Origin: Cryptomeria japonica
Taxonomy: Eukaryota > Streptophyta > Pinopsida > Cupressales > Cupressaceae
Direction of reading: 5' to 3'
Length of the DNA stretch: 64,000 nucleotides
Assembly (NCBI RefSeq): GCF_030272615.1
Contig: NC_081412.1
Coordinates: 541,588,335-541,652,334, forward strand
Shown one piece after another: positions 35,901 to 46,992 of the stretch; within the stretch, counting starts at the first letter, position 1; each line of letters starts with the position of its first letter. The position numbers and the translations under genes are program-made. The notes below the pieces were generated by a model, which was given only the letters and a program-made list of their open reading frames with translations, was not told the DNA's origin and searched no databases.

Positions 35901-38900
35901 GAACATGCTAGGAAATAGTTAAATCTTGATCCACATAATATAAAAATTCAAACCTTCATTGATGCCCTTGAAACTCACTTAAGAAAGTTGGATAATTATA
36001 ACTTGGTCAAGGTGCTAAAATTAGAGCTAGACTCCATTGCATTAGAAAAGGAAACCAAGGATCAAAAATTTTCTTTCATTATTTGAATTACAAGAATGAA
36101 AAAGAGATAATTGGGGCCACATTAGATGAGTAGGTACTTCACATTGATCCTACTAAAATTTCTATGGCTCTACAAAAAATTTATGAAAACTTATTTAGAG
36201 AAGAAATAAATTGGATAGATGTGCAACAAACATTGGAAGAAATTTTGAAGGATTACATTCCAAGTAAAATTGATCCTAGTTACAACAATTATTTGGATAA
36301 TATTTCATCATTGGAGGACATTTAACATGCTCTTTCTTCTATAAAACCATATAAGAGCCCAGGTATTGATGGCCTGCTGACTGAATTTTATGAAACTATG
36401 TGGGATCAAATCAAGGAGGACTATTATATGATTTCATAATGTCTCTTTAGGACCAAACATTAATAGAGGTTAATTAAACTAGATCCTAAAGGAAAAAATT
36501 AAGAGACCTTTACTAGTTGGAGACCAATCACTTTATCTTGATACATCTTATAAGGTTATTCCAAAAGCTTTGGCTATCGAAATTAAACCTATAGTCTAAG
36601 GTATTATCAAAGATGAGAAAACTAGTCTTATCAAACGTAGATTTATTTTGGACAATATAACATTAGCTTGGGAGACTCTTGAATGGGCTCAACAATTAGG
36701 CCAAGATGAAATGCTAGTCAAGTTAGACTTTGATAAAGCATATGATATAATTCATTGGGATTTCATCCTTAAAATGTTACATTAGTTGGGCTTTGGGAAT
36801 TAATTACAAAAGCATGTGCATATGTTGTTCTAGGACACCAATGCACAATTGGTAATTAATAATACTTTAATAATACCATTTGAATTACAATAGTCTATAA
36901 GACAAGGTTACTTGTTATCACCCTTCTTATATGTGCTTTCAACTGTTGCTTTGGGATACCTTCTTCAAGGTGCCAATAAGATGAAACTTATTAAAGGGAT
37001 TTCCATTCGTCAAGATAAGGTGGTTATTAATTCACACTTTGTTGATGATAGTGTGCATTTTTTGAAAAATTCTAAAGAAGAATTAAAGAATGCATTGGAC
37101 ATCCTAGATTTATTTTGTGCCATCTTTGGTTCCTAGCTAGCTCACAATAAGACTAAATTTATTATGTCTCAATTTCGGCATATCTCAGAGTGGATTCAAA
37201 AATATTGGAGACAAATTAAGCATAAGGAAATCACGAGATATCTTGGCATACATTTCAATGTAGGAGTCTCTCTTTTTGACATATGGGAAATATCTTGGTT
37301 CTTAAATAAGCTTAAAAATATATATTTAATTGGGGCAACAAGTTTTTATCCTTGGCTAGAAGGATTCAAGTTGCTAATAAAATTTTCACTGCATCCCATG
37401 TTTATTATTCACCTTGTTGGATGCCATCCAAGAAGAAATATGAATGTTTGATAAGTTAATTAGGAAATTTCTCTAGTAAAAATGTGATGAAGATGCTAGT
37501 TTTATTCATGCCTCTTTGGCTCATTGTATCCAACCAAAATATAAGGATGGTTTGGGAATTATTGACCCTAAAACTCAAGGGTTGTGTCATGCTACAAAAT
37601 TGATCATCACAGTGGTCAAAGGGAATGAACCTTGGAAAATATTGGTTTGTACTCAAGTTTGTCAAGTTGCAACTAATAACAAATGGAAGTCTATTAACTC
37701 GGTAGGTAAAATTATTATGTCTCCATTTTTCAAAATGGAGACCTCTTTTCTTTTGTAGCCCATTTGGTAGGCTTCGCAATAAAATTTCCATTTTATTTAT
37801 TGGAATGGTTATTTTCTTCAACATGGTTTCAAATTTGCTTCATCATCAATTTGATAGAATAAACTTGTAAATTATCATAATCAACCACCAGCTATTTATT
37901 TTTGTAAACATGCTTATGATTTTTTTAGGAGAGGTGTCTGATAGTTTAAAGATATTATGAATTTTAATATCTTTGAATGGACTTTGTGGTTGAAAATAAA
38001 AGAAAATATAGGCTAAATGTCAAGTGTAGAGATTTTCTTATATTTGTGCAATCATCAGTTCCACTAGAGTTAGCCATGAAAATATGTTCTCCTAGAGATT
38101 GTAGTTTTTTTAAAGACTAGAAATGGTTGGCTACTTCTCATTTCTATTATTTTCCACTTAACAAAATATATCTTTATTCTCTGACTCCCTAGAGGATCCT
38201 TCCTTATCTCAACCATAAATGAAAATATAAATTTAGTGCTATTAGTTGGACCATAATGAGTGCACAAATATAGAAATTCAAAACTAATGTGGATACCCAA
38301 TTGCTCACTTGGAAAGTTCTACATCATAAGTTACCCATTGGAGATATATTAAGATGCATTAAAGTTCAACTAGCTAACTACCCTTTTTGTTCATGCATTG
38401 AAAATATAAAACACATATTTTGGGATTGTCTCTCTACTAAAAAGCAATTGAATGCTATCTTTAAAAATGTTTCTACTATTTTTATTCATAAGTTGAATTG
38501 GAAAGAGGCTCTCCTTGGCTTTGGTTTTCATGATGATGTCATTGTTGATTTTCTCAGACAATTTATTTTAAGAATGTTTGGAAGACCGTATGTGCTCCTA
38601 TGTTCTCAAGTAATTATTTTTAGGAAACTGGTATTCTAGTGCTTTACTCTAACATAGTTTTTTATATTTCTTTTCTATCTTTGAAACTTCCAAACTTAGC
38701 CAAGAATTTTCTTTTGGCAATGATACAACTTTAGCAACATCAATATTAGGCTAATCGGGTTTAGAATAGTTATAATATGAACTTTTGTAAACTGCTTCAG
38801 CTAAGTAATCCTTATGTCATTTGATGGCTCTATCAGTTTATTGAACAAGACTCGGTTCTATTGTTAGAATTTGTAATGTATGTTTAGTTATGAGACTTTT

Positions 38901-38990
38901 ATGAGCTGTTATTTTCTCATCTTTTGCTACTTATTTGTAGCTTATATTCTTTGTAAATTTTCTATGTTCAATACAACAACAAAAAATCTT
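32974..38990 (+). mobile_element. L1-type LINE, near full length, decayed
   Basis: ORF1 remains in 33277-34560. They include a stretch typical of plant L1 ORF1 (LPYLNLAFKPFLKDMVAQHG, VFVEVDLKQLLP) and a zinc-knuckle-like NACFFCP.EGHLI.DYPK near 34160. The endonuclease is at about 35000-35570 (SIYAPNWSKN, VLGGDFNMVYDHDD). RT is at 36330-37260 (SIKPYKSPGIDGLLTEFY, LVKLDFDKAYDIIHWDF, RQGYLLSPFLYVLS, and SHFVDDSVHFLKN in place of FADD, then YLGIHF). A zf-RVT-like end is at 38289-38450 (LTWKVLHHKLPIGD, YPFCSCIENIKHIFWDC). The 3' end is A-rich (acaacaacaaaaaa). A 10 bp word (aaaaatcttg) at 32964-32973 and 38982-38991 may be the target duplication, giving a 6.0 kb element, but it is A-rich and could be chance. 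Numerous stops and frame changes; dead. Confidence 0.88.
34690..34886 (-). mobile_element. 5'-truncated retrotransposon tail (ORF-bearing repeat family)
   Basis: A 197 bp insertion in the L1 between ORF1 and endonuclease. It is flanked by a perfect 17 bp direct repeat (aggacaacaatattgtt at 34673-34689 and 34887-34903). Read on the minus strand it ends ...tttatctttatcaaa, after gtaaaactttaggtttcagt. It is clearly the same 3' end as the insertion at 59664-60005 and as the end of copy 3 near 41750. A long target duplication, 5' truncation and a shared 3' end are the marks of target-primed reverse transcription. Confidence 0.88.
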
Positions 38991-39119
38991 GCATACCACA
39001 TTCATTATTCAAAAAGCATATTCACTTTCAAATATTATATATATTTAATGGTTATAGATAAAAATAATTAAATGCTTTATTAAATCTATTTATAATATAA
39101 TAAATAATTTAATGTTGAT

Positions 39120-39470
39120 AATGGAAATTGTACTAACTCATAAGAGAGAAGCAGGAGATGAGAGACCAATAACATTTATGAGCTCACCTTTTAAGAACAT
39201 TGAACTCATATTTGGATAAGAAAGCATTTGCATTTTCTAGAGTACTAAATAAATTCTAACATGAGATTTTAGACAACAATACACTTGTTATTGTCCTAGA
39301 CCAAGAAGCAAAATCCATGCTTATGCAAAGTAAGATAGTACAACGTCAAGGGAAATGGATGCATACCCTGCAGGAATTTGACTTAAAAATCCAACCCACA
39401 AAGCTAGTTAGAGGGAAAGAATTGTCACAAGAAATGGTAGAAATAATCCTCGTATTTAATTTGCCAACAA
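39120..39470 (+). pseudogene. Gypsy RNase H fragment (fossil)
   Basis: Short relic with phrases NNTLVIVLDQEAKSMLMQ and RQGKWMHTLQEFDLKIQPTK, typical of plant gypsy RNase H. No LTRs are attached. Broken. Confidence 0.65.
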
Positions 39471-39489
39471 TATAAACATTTGACAAACA

Positions 39490-39780
39490 AATTTGTTGAG
39501 GAAAATGCAGCCTACATTGTGCTTCAACTTGCTATACGTGGAGGGTATAAAAAGGTATGGTTAGAAAGTGATTCGCTCAATATCATCAATTGTCTAACTA
39601 AAAAGATGCCTTCAAGTTCGATGATCAAAAATTAAATCTAGGAGTGCCTCATTATGATTGCCAAACTGGATGAAATTTGAATTACTCATTTTTTTCAAGA
39701 AGGAAACATGCATGTGGATTACGTGGCAAATCTTGGTTTGGTGTATGAGGAAATCAAATAATGGACGACAAGGGAATCCT
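39490..39780 (+). pseudogene. RVT_3-type RNase H fragment
   Basis: AAYIVLQLAIRGGYKKVWLE then SDSLNIINCLTKKM, and further on FFQEGNMHVDYVANLG, match the RNase H at the end of plant L1 LINEs and related host proteins. It has in-frame stops. It adjoins the gypsy fragment on its left and the ORF-bearing repeat on its right, so it may be a leftover of another LINE. Confidence 0.55.
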
Positions 39781-39789
39781 TCCCAATAC

Positions 39790-41760
39790 ACTTGTGTGAG
39801 CTAACATGAAGGGATGTTGAAAATATTGTCCAATGAACAAATATTAATGATGTCATCCTTTCAAATGAATAGAGTCATTTCTTGTAATAAGTGGAATCAT
39901 CTTTCCAAATTGTTCATCGTCATCTGGTTTTGTATCCATTGGTTTGGGTTGGAGATTAAAATTGTGAATTTCCAAATCTACAGATGCATTCTTATTATGG
40001 GGGGAGATAAAATTAGAATGGAGATGACAACATGCTAGAAGTGGGAATAAAATAAGGAACTATGGACTGAAATTTTGGATGGCAGCCTTGAGCCTTACCT
40101 TAAAAATTTGCATGGCCATAATCCCAGGATGATGGAAGAGTTTGTGAAGGGCTAGCATAAAGGCATTCTCAATGTTTGTGGAGCGAAATTCAAAAGTGAT
40201 GAGCCTTTCATAATGAAGATTAGTGGTTTAAGAATGGAAGCAAAAAATTTCTATAGAGAGTGGAAGGTGACGAAGGAAGCCTTGGCGATTTTCTTCGATA
40301 AACAGAGTGAAAGGGATAGAGTGAGGAAAATGGCGGGTGGGGGCTACAACATAAAATACCTCATGAATCTTTAGGCACAAATGGTGGAGGTTATAATGAG
40401 ATACATCACTTTGGATGGTCATTTTGCTAGCATTTTTTCATATCATTTCACCATTTTAAATCATTTTAGGCATGATAGGAAAAGTTCTTTTCATTTTTAC
40501 TTATTTTCCTAACTGAAGCATCATCTTTTAAATCATGCTAAAAACAGTGAGAACCATGTTTTACATAGGGGGTTAATCCTTCTTATAATGGAATATTCCA
40601 AAGCGCATGAGTTCAAACCCTCCCCTATTGTGAATAACCCTAGTTCCATGAAAATCCCTGATGTGCATGTGGTTTCGGACATCGATATTGATGATAAGGA
40701 GATGGGGATAGCCATGGATTGGTGTCATCTTCATGTGTCTGATGACCCAGATTATTATCTCCCAAAGGAAGAGAGACCCCCATAGAAATCTACTCTCAGC
40801 ACCAACAGTAACAAGAAAGCAAACCCCACCCTAGACTTGCAACTAAAAAGTTGAAAACCCCCCTTTCTAAACCCCAAGAGTTGGGCCCTCAAAGCCTGAA
40901 AAAGAAAAAGGTGGGGGGAAGCAATGGAATCAAAGGATAAAGGGGAAGAAGAAATAAAGCTAGATATTCCCCTTACCCAAGAGAAAATAATAAGGAGAAA
41001 ATGGATTTTGAAGTGCTCCTGGCTAATTCCACCAACATCCAACCGTTGGGTACTAAACAATTTTGACTTCATAAAATAGGGCATTAAAGACATAATCAAT
41101 ACTTTTATAGAGAACCCTATGCCAAACAAAACTGACAAGCTCCTGAGAATGACCCAAAAACTAACTGAAGATGTGAGGGTTATGAAAATCGAGCATGAGT
41201 CAAGAATTGCTAACCTTGAGAAGAGTATGGAGGAATTTAAAGGAAAACTCAAGGGCTTAGTGGAGATAAGCAAAAAGGCTATGAGTAATAGTGTGGAAGG
41301 TCTTAAAAAGGTCAATAAGAAAATTATTGCACAGAAAGCCCAGTCGCTCAGCAGTGTGCCACCTTCAGTTGCCAAGTCCACAAAGAAGAATTTGGAAAGA
41401 AATTCACAAGGGGTGCAGATGTAGGTTTCAACTAGACCCTCTACCAGGACTAGAAGCAAGAACCATGAGAAGAGCACCACTTGATTCATCATGGAGGAGC
41501 TCAAGTAAATTAACAAGAGTGTAATCTATAAAAGTTATGTGCCCATGCAAGCTCTTGGCTAGTCTTTTGTTTGTACTATTGGTTGTTTTGTCTAGGTTGC
41601 TCTATTTTTTGTTGGGTGTTGTGGGGTTCTTCCCCTATTTCTGATGTCGTTTGGTTGTTGTTTGTTGTCTACTTTTCTACTAGCTTAATTTTCTATTGTT
41701 TGGATTTGGGTTTTGAGTCCCTGTAAAACCCATTTTATCTTAATCAAAAACATTTTATTC
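39790..41760 (+). mobile_element. ORF-bearing repeat, copy 3 (longest; RT-less LINE-like)
   Basis: The best-kept copy. Reading left to right: ELWTEILDGSLEPYLKNLHG; a W-containing block (MMEEFVKGWHKGILNVCGAK); KNFYREWKVTKEALAIFFDK; MRYITLDGHF and LNHFRHD (about 40390-40480); an acidic segment ending DPDYYLPKEERPP (40588-40784); a Lys-rich segment; and a coiled-coil region (41119-41340: TDKLLRMTQKLTEDVRVMKI and ESRIANLEKSMEEFKGKLKG). The ORF ends at 41424. A 3' untranslated tail follows, ending ...ttttatcttaatcaaaaac near 41750. The tail sequence (accaggactagaagc..., attcatcatggaggag) also occurs at 59.7-59.8 kb. There is no RT, endonuclease or integrase motif. A few stops interrupt the frame. 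The role is unknown; by position and coiled coil it could be an ORF1-like nucleic-acid-binding protein. Confidence 0.7.
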
Positions 41761-41973
41761 TTTCATGCAATACTCTTGGTATACTGACCTTATCTTGATG
41801 ATAATCAATAATGAATGCCTAGATGGTCTAAATTCCATTCATTCTTGAATTTAGCTAATATGAGTAAAGAAATCATTTCATCGAGGTCAAACTTGGCTCA
41901 ATCACACCTTCAATACCTTTTAATATTATAGTAATTTAACTTTAACTTTAATAATAATAAATGATGGTAATTT

Positions 41974-42335
41974 TTTATTTTATTTTTATCGATAACATAT
42001 AGTAGTATATTGCTTTGAAAGAGAAGTATTACATTCGAGGGGCAGAAAGACAATCTGCGACTCCAAGGGGTCACACCCCTACTACAAAAAAAACCCAAGC
42101 ATCTACCTACTAAGACCCATAGTCACAAAAAGGGTCGCTTACGAATACAAAAAGGACCACACCACTAACCCCAGCTAGCCCAGCTTAACTACAAAACCAT
42201 CCCAAAGCTTCCTCTCTTGAGAAATTGGGAACACCCCTGCTGGAACCAGCCACCTGCTGCTCACTCCCACCACCTGGCACCGTTCCAAGTCTTCCTCCAC
42301 ACAACGACCCACGCTCCACCACCTTCTTTGGTTTC
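41974..42335 (-). mobile_element. 5'-truncated LINE-type tail with target duplication
   Basis: A 362 bp insertion between 12 bp direct repeats tgatggtaattt (41962-41973 and 42336-42347). On the minus strand it runs from ccaaagaaggtgg to ...tgttatcgataaaaataaaa, an A-rich 3' end. Its base composition is clearly richer in G and C than its surroundings. It is not the same tail as at 34690 and 59664, although the last bases (TTATC..TA, then A) are similar. Confidence 0.75.
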
Positions 42336-42419
42336 TGATGGTAATTTATTATCGCAAATAAATTGTATATATTTTGTATCATTATTCACACAATTAAGTG
42401 TTTGACATAAGAAAAACCA

Positions 42420-42461
42420 TTTTCTTCTTTGTTGCGAACATAATACCTTTTTCACTAGTCT
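42420..42461 (+). repeat. Dispersed 42 bp repeat, copy 1
   Basis: ttttcttctttgttgcgaac... matches 45583-45624 with about two differences. Nature unknown. Confidence 0.7.
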
Positions 42462-42473
42462 AGAGATTTGCAC

Positions 42474-43199
42474 ATATTATTGCATTATTATTTTCTTGTA
42501 ATAAGATTCTTCATGATAGAGAAACTATTTTATAATAAATCACATAAAATAAATCTAAATCTTCTTAAACAAAATTATTATAACTTACATGGACCTAAAA
42601 CTCATATTGCATTAAAAAATTCTAAAAAACATGCTAATGTGCAACCTTATGAGAAAATATGGAGGGATGACTAATCTCAGAAAACTCATTTGACAATTTC
42701 TATTAAGGTAATTGTATGCACACTATAGAATTAAGGAAATAGCATCAAGATATGAGTAAGCAGCATGAGCTTGGGAGATTTATCAATCCAAAGCAATTTG
42801 TATTTCAAAGTTATTAATCTTAATGATTTCTCTTAAACAATTAAAATTTGGATGATATGTACATACAAAAAAAATAAATACTAGATCTACTCTATGTCTG
42901 CGAACATAATGTATAGTATACAAATGATCTCATACCATTTAGATGCAATGTAAGTATAATTAAAAGAATCATATATCATCCATAAGTCTTAAAAAAATTA
43001 TTAGCATGCCCGTTGAACTTATAGAACCAACTACTGGTATGTTCTGGTTATAAATCCAATTGACTATCTGCTCCGTCAATCATGAACTCCCCAAAAATAT
43101 TTTCTTAGCATACAAACATATACAGCATCTTTGCAACTAAAAGTCACTCCCTCTTCTATTTAATAGACTTCCCATCACACGTCATTTCTGCATTGAATA
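42474..43199. other. AT-rich spacer
   Basis: No gene or repeat defined. Confidence 0.5.
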
Positions 43200-43581
43200 G
43201 GGGAAAGGACCTAGTAGTTGTGCACCCTAACTTCGCACTTCTCAAAATCCTACTTGGAAATCTCAAATCACTTCGATTTTTTTAAAGCAGCTTACTTGGC
43301 AAGTCCCCTGCTTATAACTAAGGTTTCAGGGCCACATCATCCACCAATAGGCGTGCAAAAGAGACCCCAATAGTTGTGCAGATGATTGGTTACTTTTTAC
43401 AATATTAGTACATTTCTTAACAACTATTGGTACATCTCCTAACAACTGTTGGTACATTTTCTAACAAAAATTGATATTTTTTGTTTCAAACAATAGGTTT
43501 TATTTGTTCAATTTTTGGAACAAAAAGTATCAACAACCCTCACAACAATTGGTACATGCTCAACTACTGGGTCCTTTCCCC
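43200..43581. mobile_element. TA-flanked inverted-repeat element (MITE)
   Basis: Terminal inverted repeats of about 21 bp: ggggaaaggacctagtagtt at the left, and the right end is its reverse complement with one mismatch (caactactgggtcctttcccc at 43561-43581). Both ends are flanked by TA, as for Tc1/mariner-type (Stowaway-like) insertions. The interior has no coding capacity and holds three copies of a short word (taacaactattggtacat and variants, 43414-43460). The TIR sequence is not one I recognise. Confidence 0.75.
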
Positions 43582-43583
43582 TA

Positions 43584-44160
43584 GTTGTTCTTTTAACGTT
43601 TAAGAAGTGCCAGGGCAAAGGACATAGAGCCCGTAATTATGCCGAAGGCGTTCCCTTATATGAAATGAACAATATGCTTTGAAGAATCAACGATTTAAAA
43701 TGCTTCTTTCACCTTGCAAGACCATTCAGATCATCTCCTCCATTCATTTTGGCATTCATTCGGATGTCCATGTTCACGGCATTAATTCCCTGTGACAGTA
43801 CCCTGGATTCAAATCATCTCCATCTATTACGTTGTCCACGAGACAACGTTCGGTGGCCTTCCCTTTGACAGCACCCCCTGCCTTCACAGCCTTCGAGGAT
43901 TTAAAAAGTTTAGCCGGTACATTTTACATTAATAATTAATAACTGATCCTTTTAAAATAATTAGTAATAAGTGTATTATACCAGTAACTCTGCATTGGTT
44001 AAATTAATAACCTCAATTCAATGGCCAGCCTTAAACGCTTAGGTGGCTGTGGGGCCCATTCCTTTCACTTATACATTCCGTTATTGTCCGTTCCGTTCAA
44101 ATAAACTTCACCGTTGCAGTTTCACCGTACGCAACAGACAGATTTCCATCTACCTCCATT
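43584..44160. other. Spacer upstream of the PPR relic
   Basis: Mixed-composition sequence with no readable gene. The part at 44030-44160 is less AT-rich and leads directly into the PPR relic. It may be old 5' flank of that gene. Confidence 0.35.
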
Positions 44161-44164
44161 TTCA

Positions 44165-44450
44165 TTTGCAGCGTACTCCATGCCTATGCCAAAATGGGAG
44201 CTTCCGAACAGGGTAGACATCCATCAAAACATAACGGAAGGGCATGACTATAAAAGTTCTGGCAGACATGAATGCAAAAATGTGGAAGCATAGACATAGG
44301 TACGTGAACTTTTTGACCGGAGGCCTCAAAGAAATGTGGTCCCATGGAGTGCTACGATTGCAAGATATGCAGAAAATGCGTTTGATTAAAAGCCTTCAGA
44401 TATTTCCAATAGATGACCCAACTAACCTATTGAATTCTTATCATAAAACC
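44165..44450 (+). pseudogene. Pentatricopeptide repeat (PPR) protein fragment
   Basis: The phrase VLHAYAKMGASEQGRHPSK corresponds to the PPR motif ...ACAKLGALEQGRHIH. About 60 bases further, in another frame, come VLADMNAKM, then CGSIDIG, matching the following ALVDMYAKCGSID. Further along, an EALQIF-like end is visible. PPR proteins bind RNA in plastids and mitochondria. At least two frame changes and several stops occur in under 300 bp, and no more repeats follow, so this is a decayed partial copy. Confidence 0.6.
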
Positions 44451-44470
44451 CTACTATTTAAATTGAACCT

Positions 44471-44578
44471 GAAAATTTTAAGGAGCTAATTAATAAATGG
44501 TAAATAATAGTGTGGCTATGTAGTGAAAAATTTAAGGAGCTAATTAATAAATGGTAAATAATAGTGTGGCTATGTAGT
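44471..44578. repeat. 54 bp tandem duplication
   Basis: Two adjacent copies (44471-44524 and 44525-44578) differ at one position: taaggagctaattaataaat, then ggtaaataatagtgtggcta. Very recent. Confidence 0.95.
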
Positions 44579-46985
44579 AAGGATTGGCCCAAAGGAAGAG
44601 AAGGGCTGCAATAAAGTGAGATTTGAGGAGCTATAGAGTTTGAAAACTGAAGACAGAGAGGAAAATAATGTAAAGAGAGGGAGGCCTTTGAAAGGCCATG
44701 TAATCGCATATATTTTGTGTCCATGAGATTGATTTGGAAATAAATTATTTTTGTTTTCAGTCTACAATTAACAATTGAATGGAAACAGAGAATCTTTATT
44801 TTATGTCGTGTGTTTTTGAATTTCTAAGTTGGTAGGCAGAGTGGGAGAACCCTACCTTGCATCAATAAGGTTTATAGCCATAAAAAAAATATAAACTGCT
44901 TACAAAGAGAAATCTATTGGGAAAATGTAGGTCACGTATTTAGTGTGGCTAATGCTATGTAATGTCTCTTACTAGGAGTAAGCATGTTTCCCATAGTTAA
45001 ACATACATTATCATCACTTATCATGCCTTCATCTAGATTATTAAAACTAGAGAACAAATAATTTTTCATAATACAATCAAGAATTATTATATTTAGACCC
45101 CATCCTTACTTCTTTCCTAACCTTGAAGGAGGAAGAGGATTTGTTGGCATAGGGTGTTTGGAAACCAGTCTACAAGTAGTCTCCCTCAAGGTTTCAAGAC
45201 TTCATCCATACCCCATCTTGGCCTTACCTATCTAGCAAGGATTTACTTCGCCTCTCTCTACACACACCAACCTATCCTCTTGAAGAAAATAGCGAATGAT
45301 TAAAGAACATACCATTAATATAATAATCTTTCAATCGTATATATGTTTAAGTATAAATCTAATCTTCCTATTATTAACAAATGCAAATCTTATTGACAAT
45401 GATTTAAGTTATACATATTGATACTTGAATAAATATAATAATTTATAGTATAGTTATATATTTTCTCATTATTCCTAATAGAATGCAAACATTACATATC
45501 ATAAATGCAAATAAGCATGTGATCATAAGTAAGAAATGATATACCAATATGTCAGTTATGATAATGATAGTGTTTAAGTTTGTTTTCTTCTTTGTTGCGA
45601 ACATAACACCTTTTTCACTAATCTCCTTTAATGCTTGACAATAGTTGTTATTATAAACTAAGGGTATATTTATCTGAGTTCCTTTTTATGATTCCCTCTT
45701 TTTAAATGCATAGCCATTATATATCCTTGAAGTCGATATGTAGAGTCATCCTCGGTTGCAAAGGAGGTCATGTTTCATATGGTGGTGTCTCTTTCTTACT
45801 AGTTGTTGTCCCTTCAAGTCTTCCATTAAATTGTTAATTATTATCAATCTAATTATATCAATTTCATAAACATTCCTCCTTACTCAATTTCATTTCATGA
45901 TTATTGTCAATATGGTGATCACTGCTTTTGCTAAATGAAATTGTTTCTTTATTAATACCCTAATCATAACCTCATGACATCGTTCACTAAGTTAATGTTT
46001 AGAAAATTAATGTTTGTTTCTTCCTAATACCATTGATCCTATGATCTTTCATTTGTCTATTTCAATCTTACTAATCTTAATTTCTATTGTAATCATATTA
46101 GATCATTGTTACAATGGGATTATTTCTTATAGCACTTGTTGATATAATTATGTGAGGTCAAGATTGTTTTTTTGAATTAGTTCCTTAATCATGTGTATAC
46201 ATCTCATCTTATCATTGAGTATATATCACTCTAGCTATAGGTTTTGAATCAAATGCTTAATATGTGATGGAGCGGAATCACTATTTATTTATTTTGCTTA
46301 CTTGTGTAACACGGGTTATAAAAAAATTGTGAAATATTAAAATTAAGATAATTTTCTAAATCTATTTATTTATTCTTGATATGACAATGAATATTATTAT
46401 GATATTCATCATGGCCTGATCGAGGTCATGATAGTCCACCCTTCCCAAAGTTTGCTTCTTTTCAAGCAAATTTTAGTGTTCATTGAATCCAAAATAACCT
46501 TTAGTTTTTATGGTGCTATTAGATTTTGTTGCACAAATCCAATATTACCCTAGTTACAATTTTGAACCAAACTTGTAACCTAGCATTGAGAGTTGGAAAG
46601 GTTTCACCCTTGCACTATTGTAAGGAGATGATTAGGTTGTCGTATTATATAGATTAGGATCAAATTGTATTAGGAACCTTGTTCTATATATAGTTTAGTT
46701 TATCATTAGTTGTAAAAATGACATATATCTACCATTAGTTGTTAGGTTACTAATTTTAGTCATCTTTCCATTACCACATTACAAAACAATTTATTTTAAT
46801 TAAATTTTGTAATTACTCTCTTATCAAAATAATTTAAATTAAATTTTATCATATAAAATAATTACTTAAAATGACATTTCATAAAATAATCATTATAATA
46901 TATTCATCTTAAATTATGGTATTTAAAAATAAACATATATGTGATTAAAAAAAAGTAAATGTTGGTGTTGAGCAAGTTGTGGGCT
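44579..46985. other. AT-rich intergenic DNA
   Basis: About 2.4 kb without a recognisable gene. It holds the second copy of the dispersed 42 bp repeat (45583-45624). Nothing else was defined. Confidence 0.5.
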
Positions 46986-46992
46986 TGGGGTG

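Noticed and set aside
40755-41516. 253-codon open frame on the minus strand
   Set aside because: It lies antisense to the coding and coiled-coil part of the ORF-bearing repeat. Its Leu/Ser/Phe-rich text is what the complement of Lys/Glu-rich coding sequence gives.
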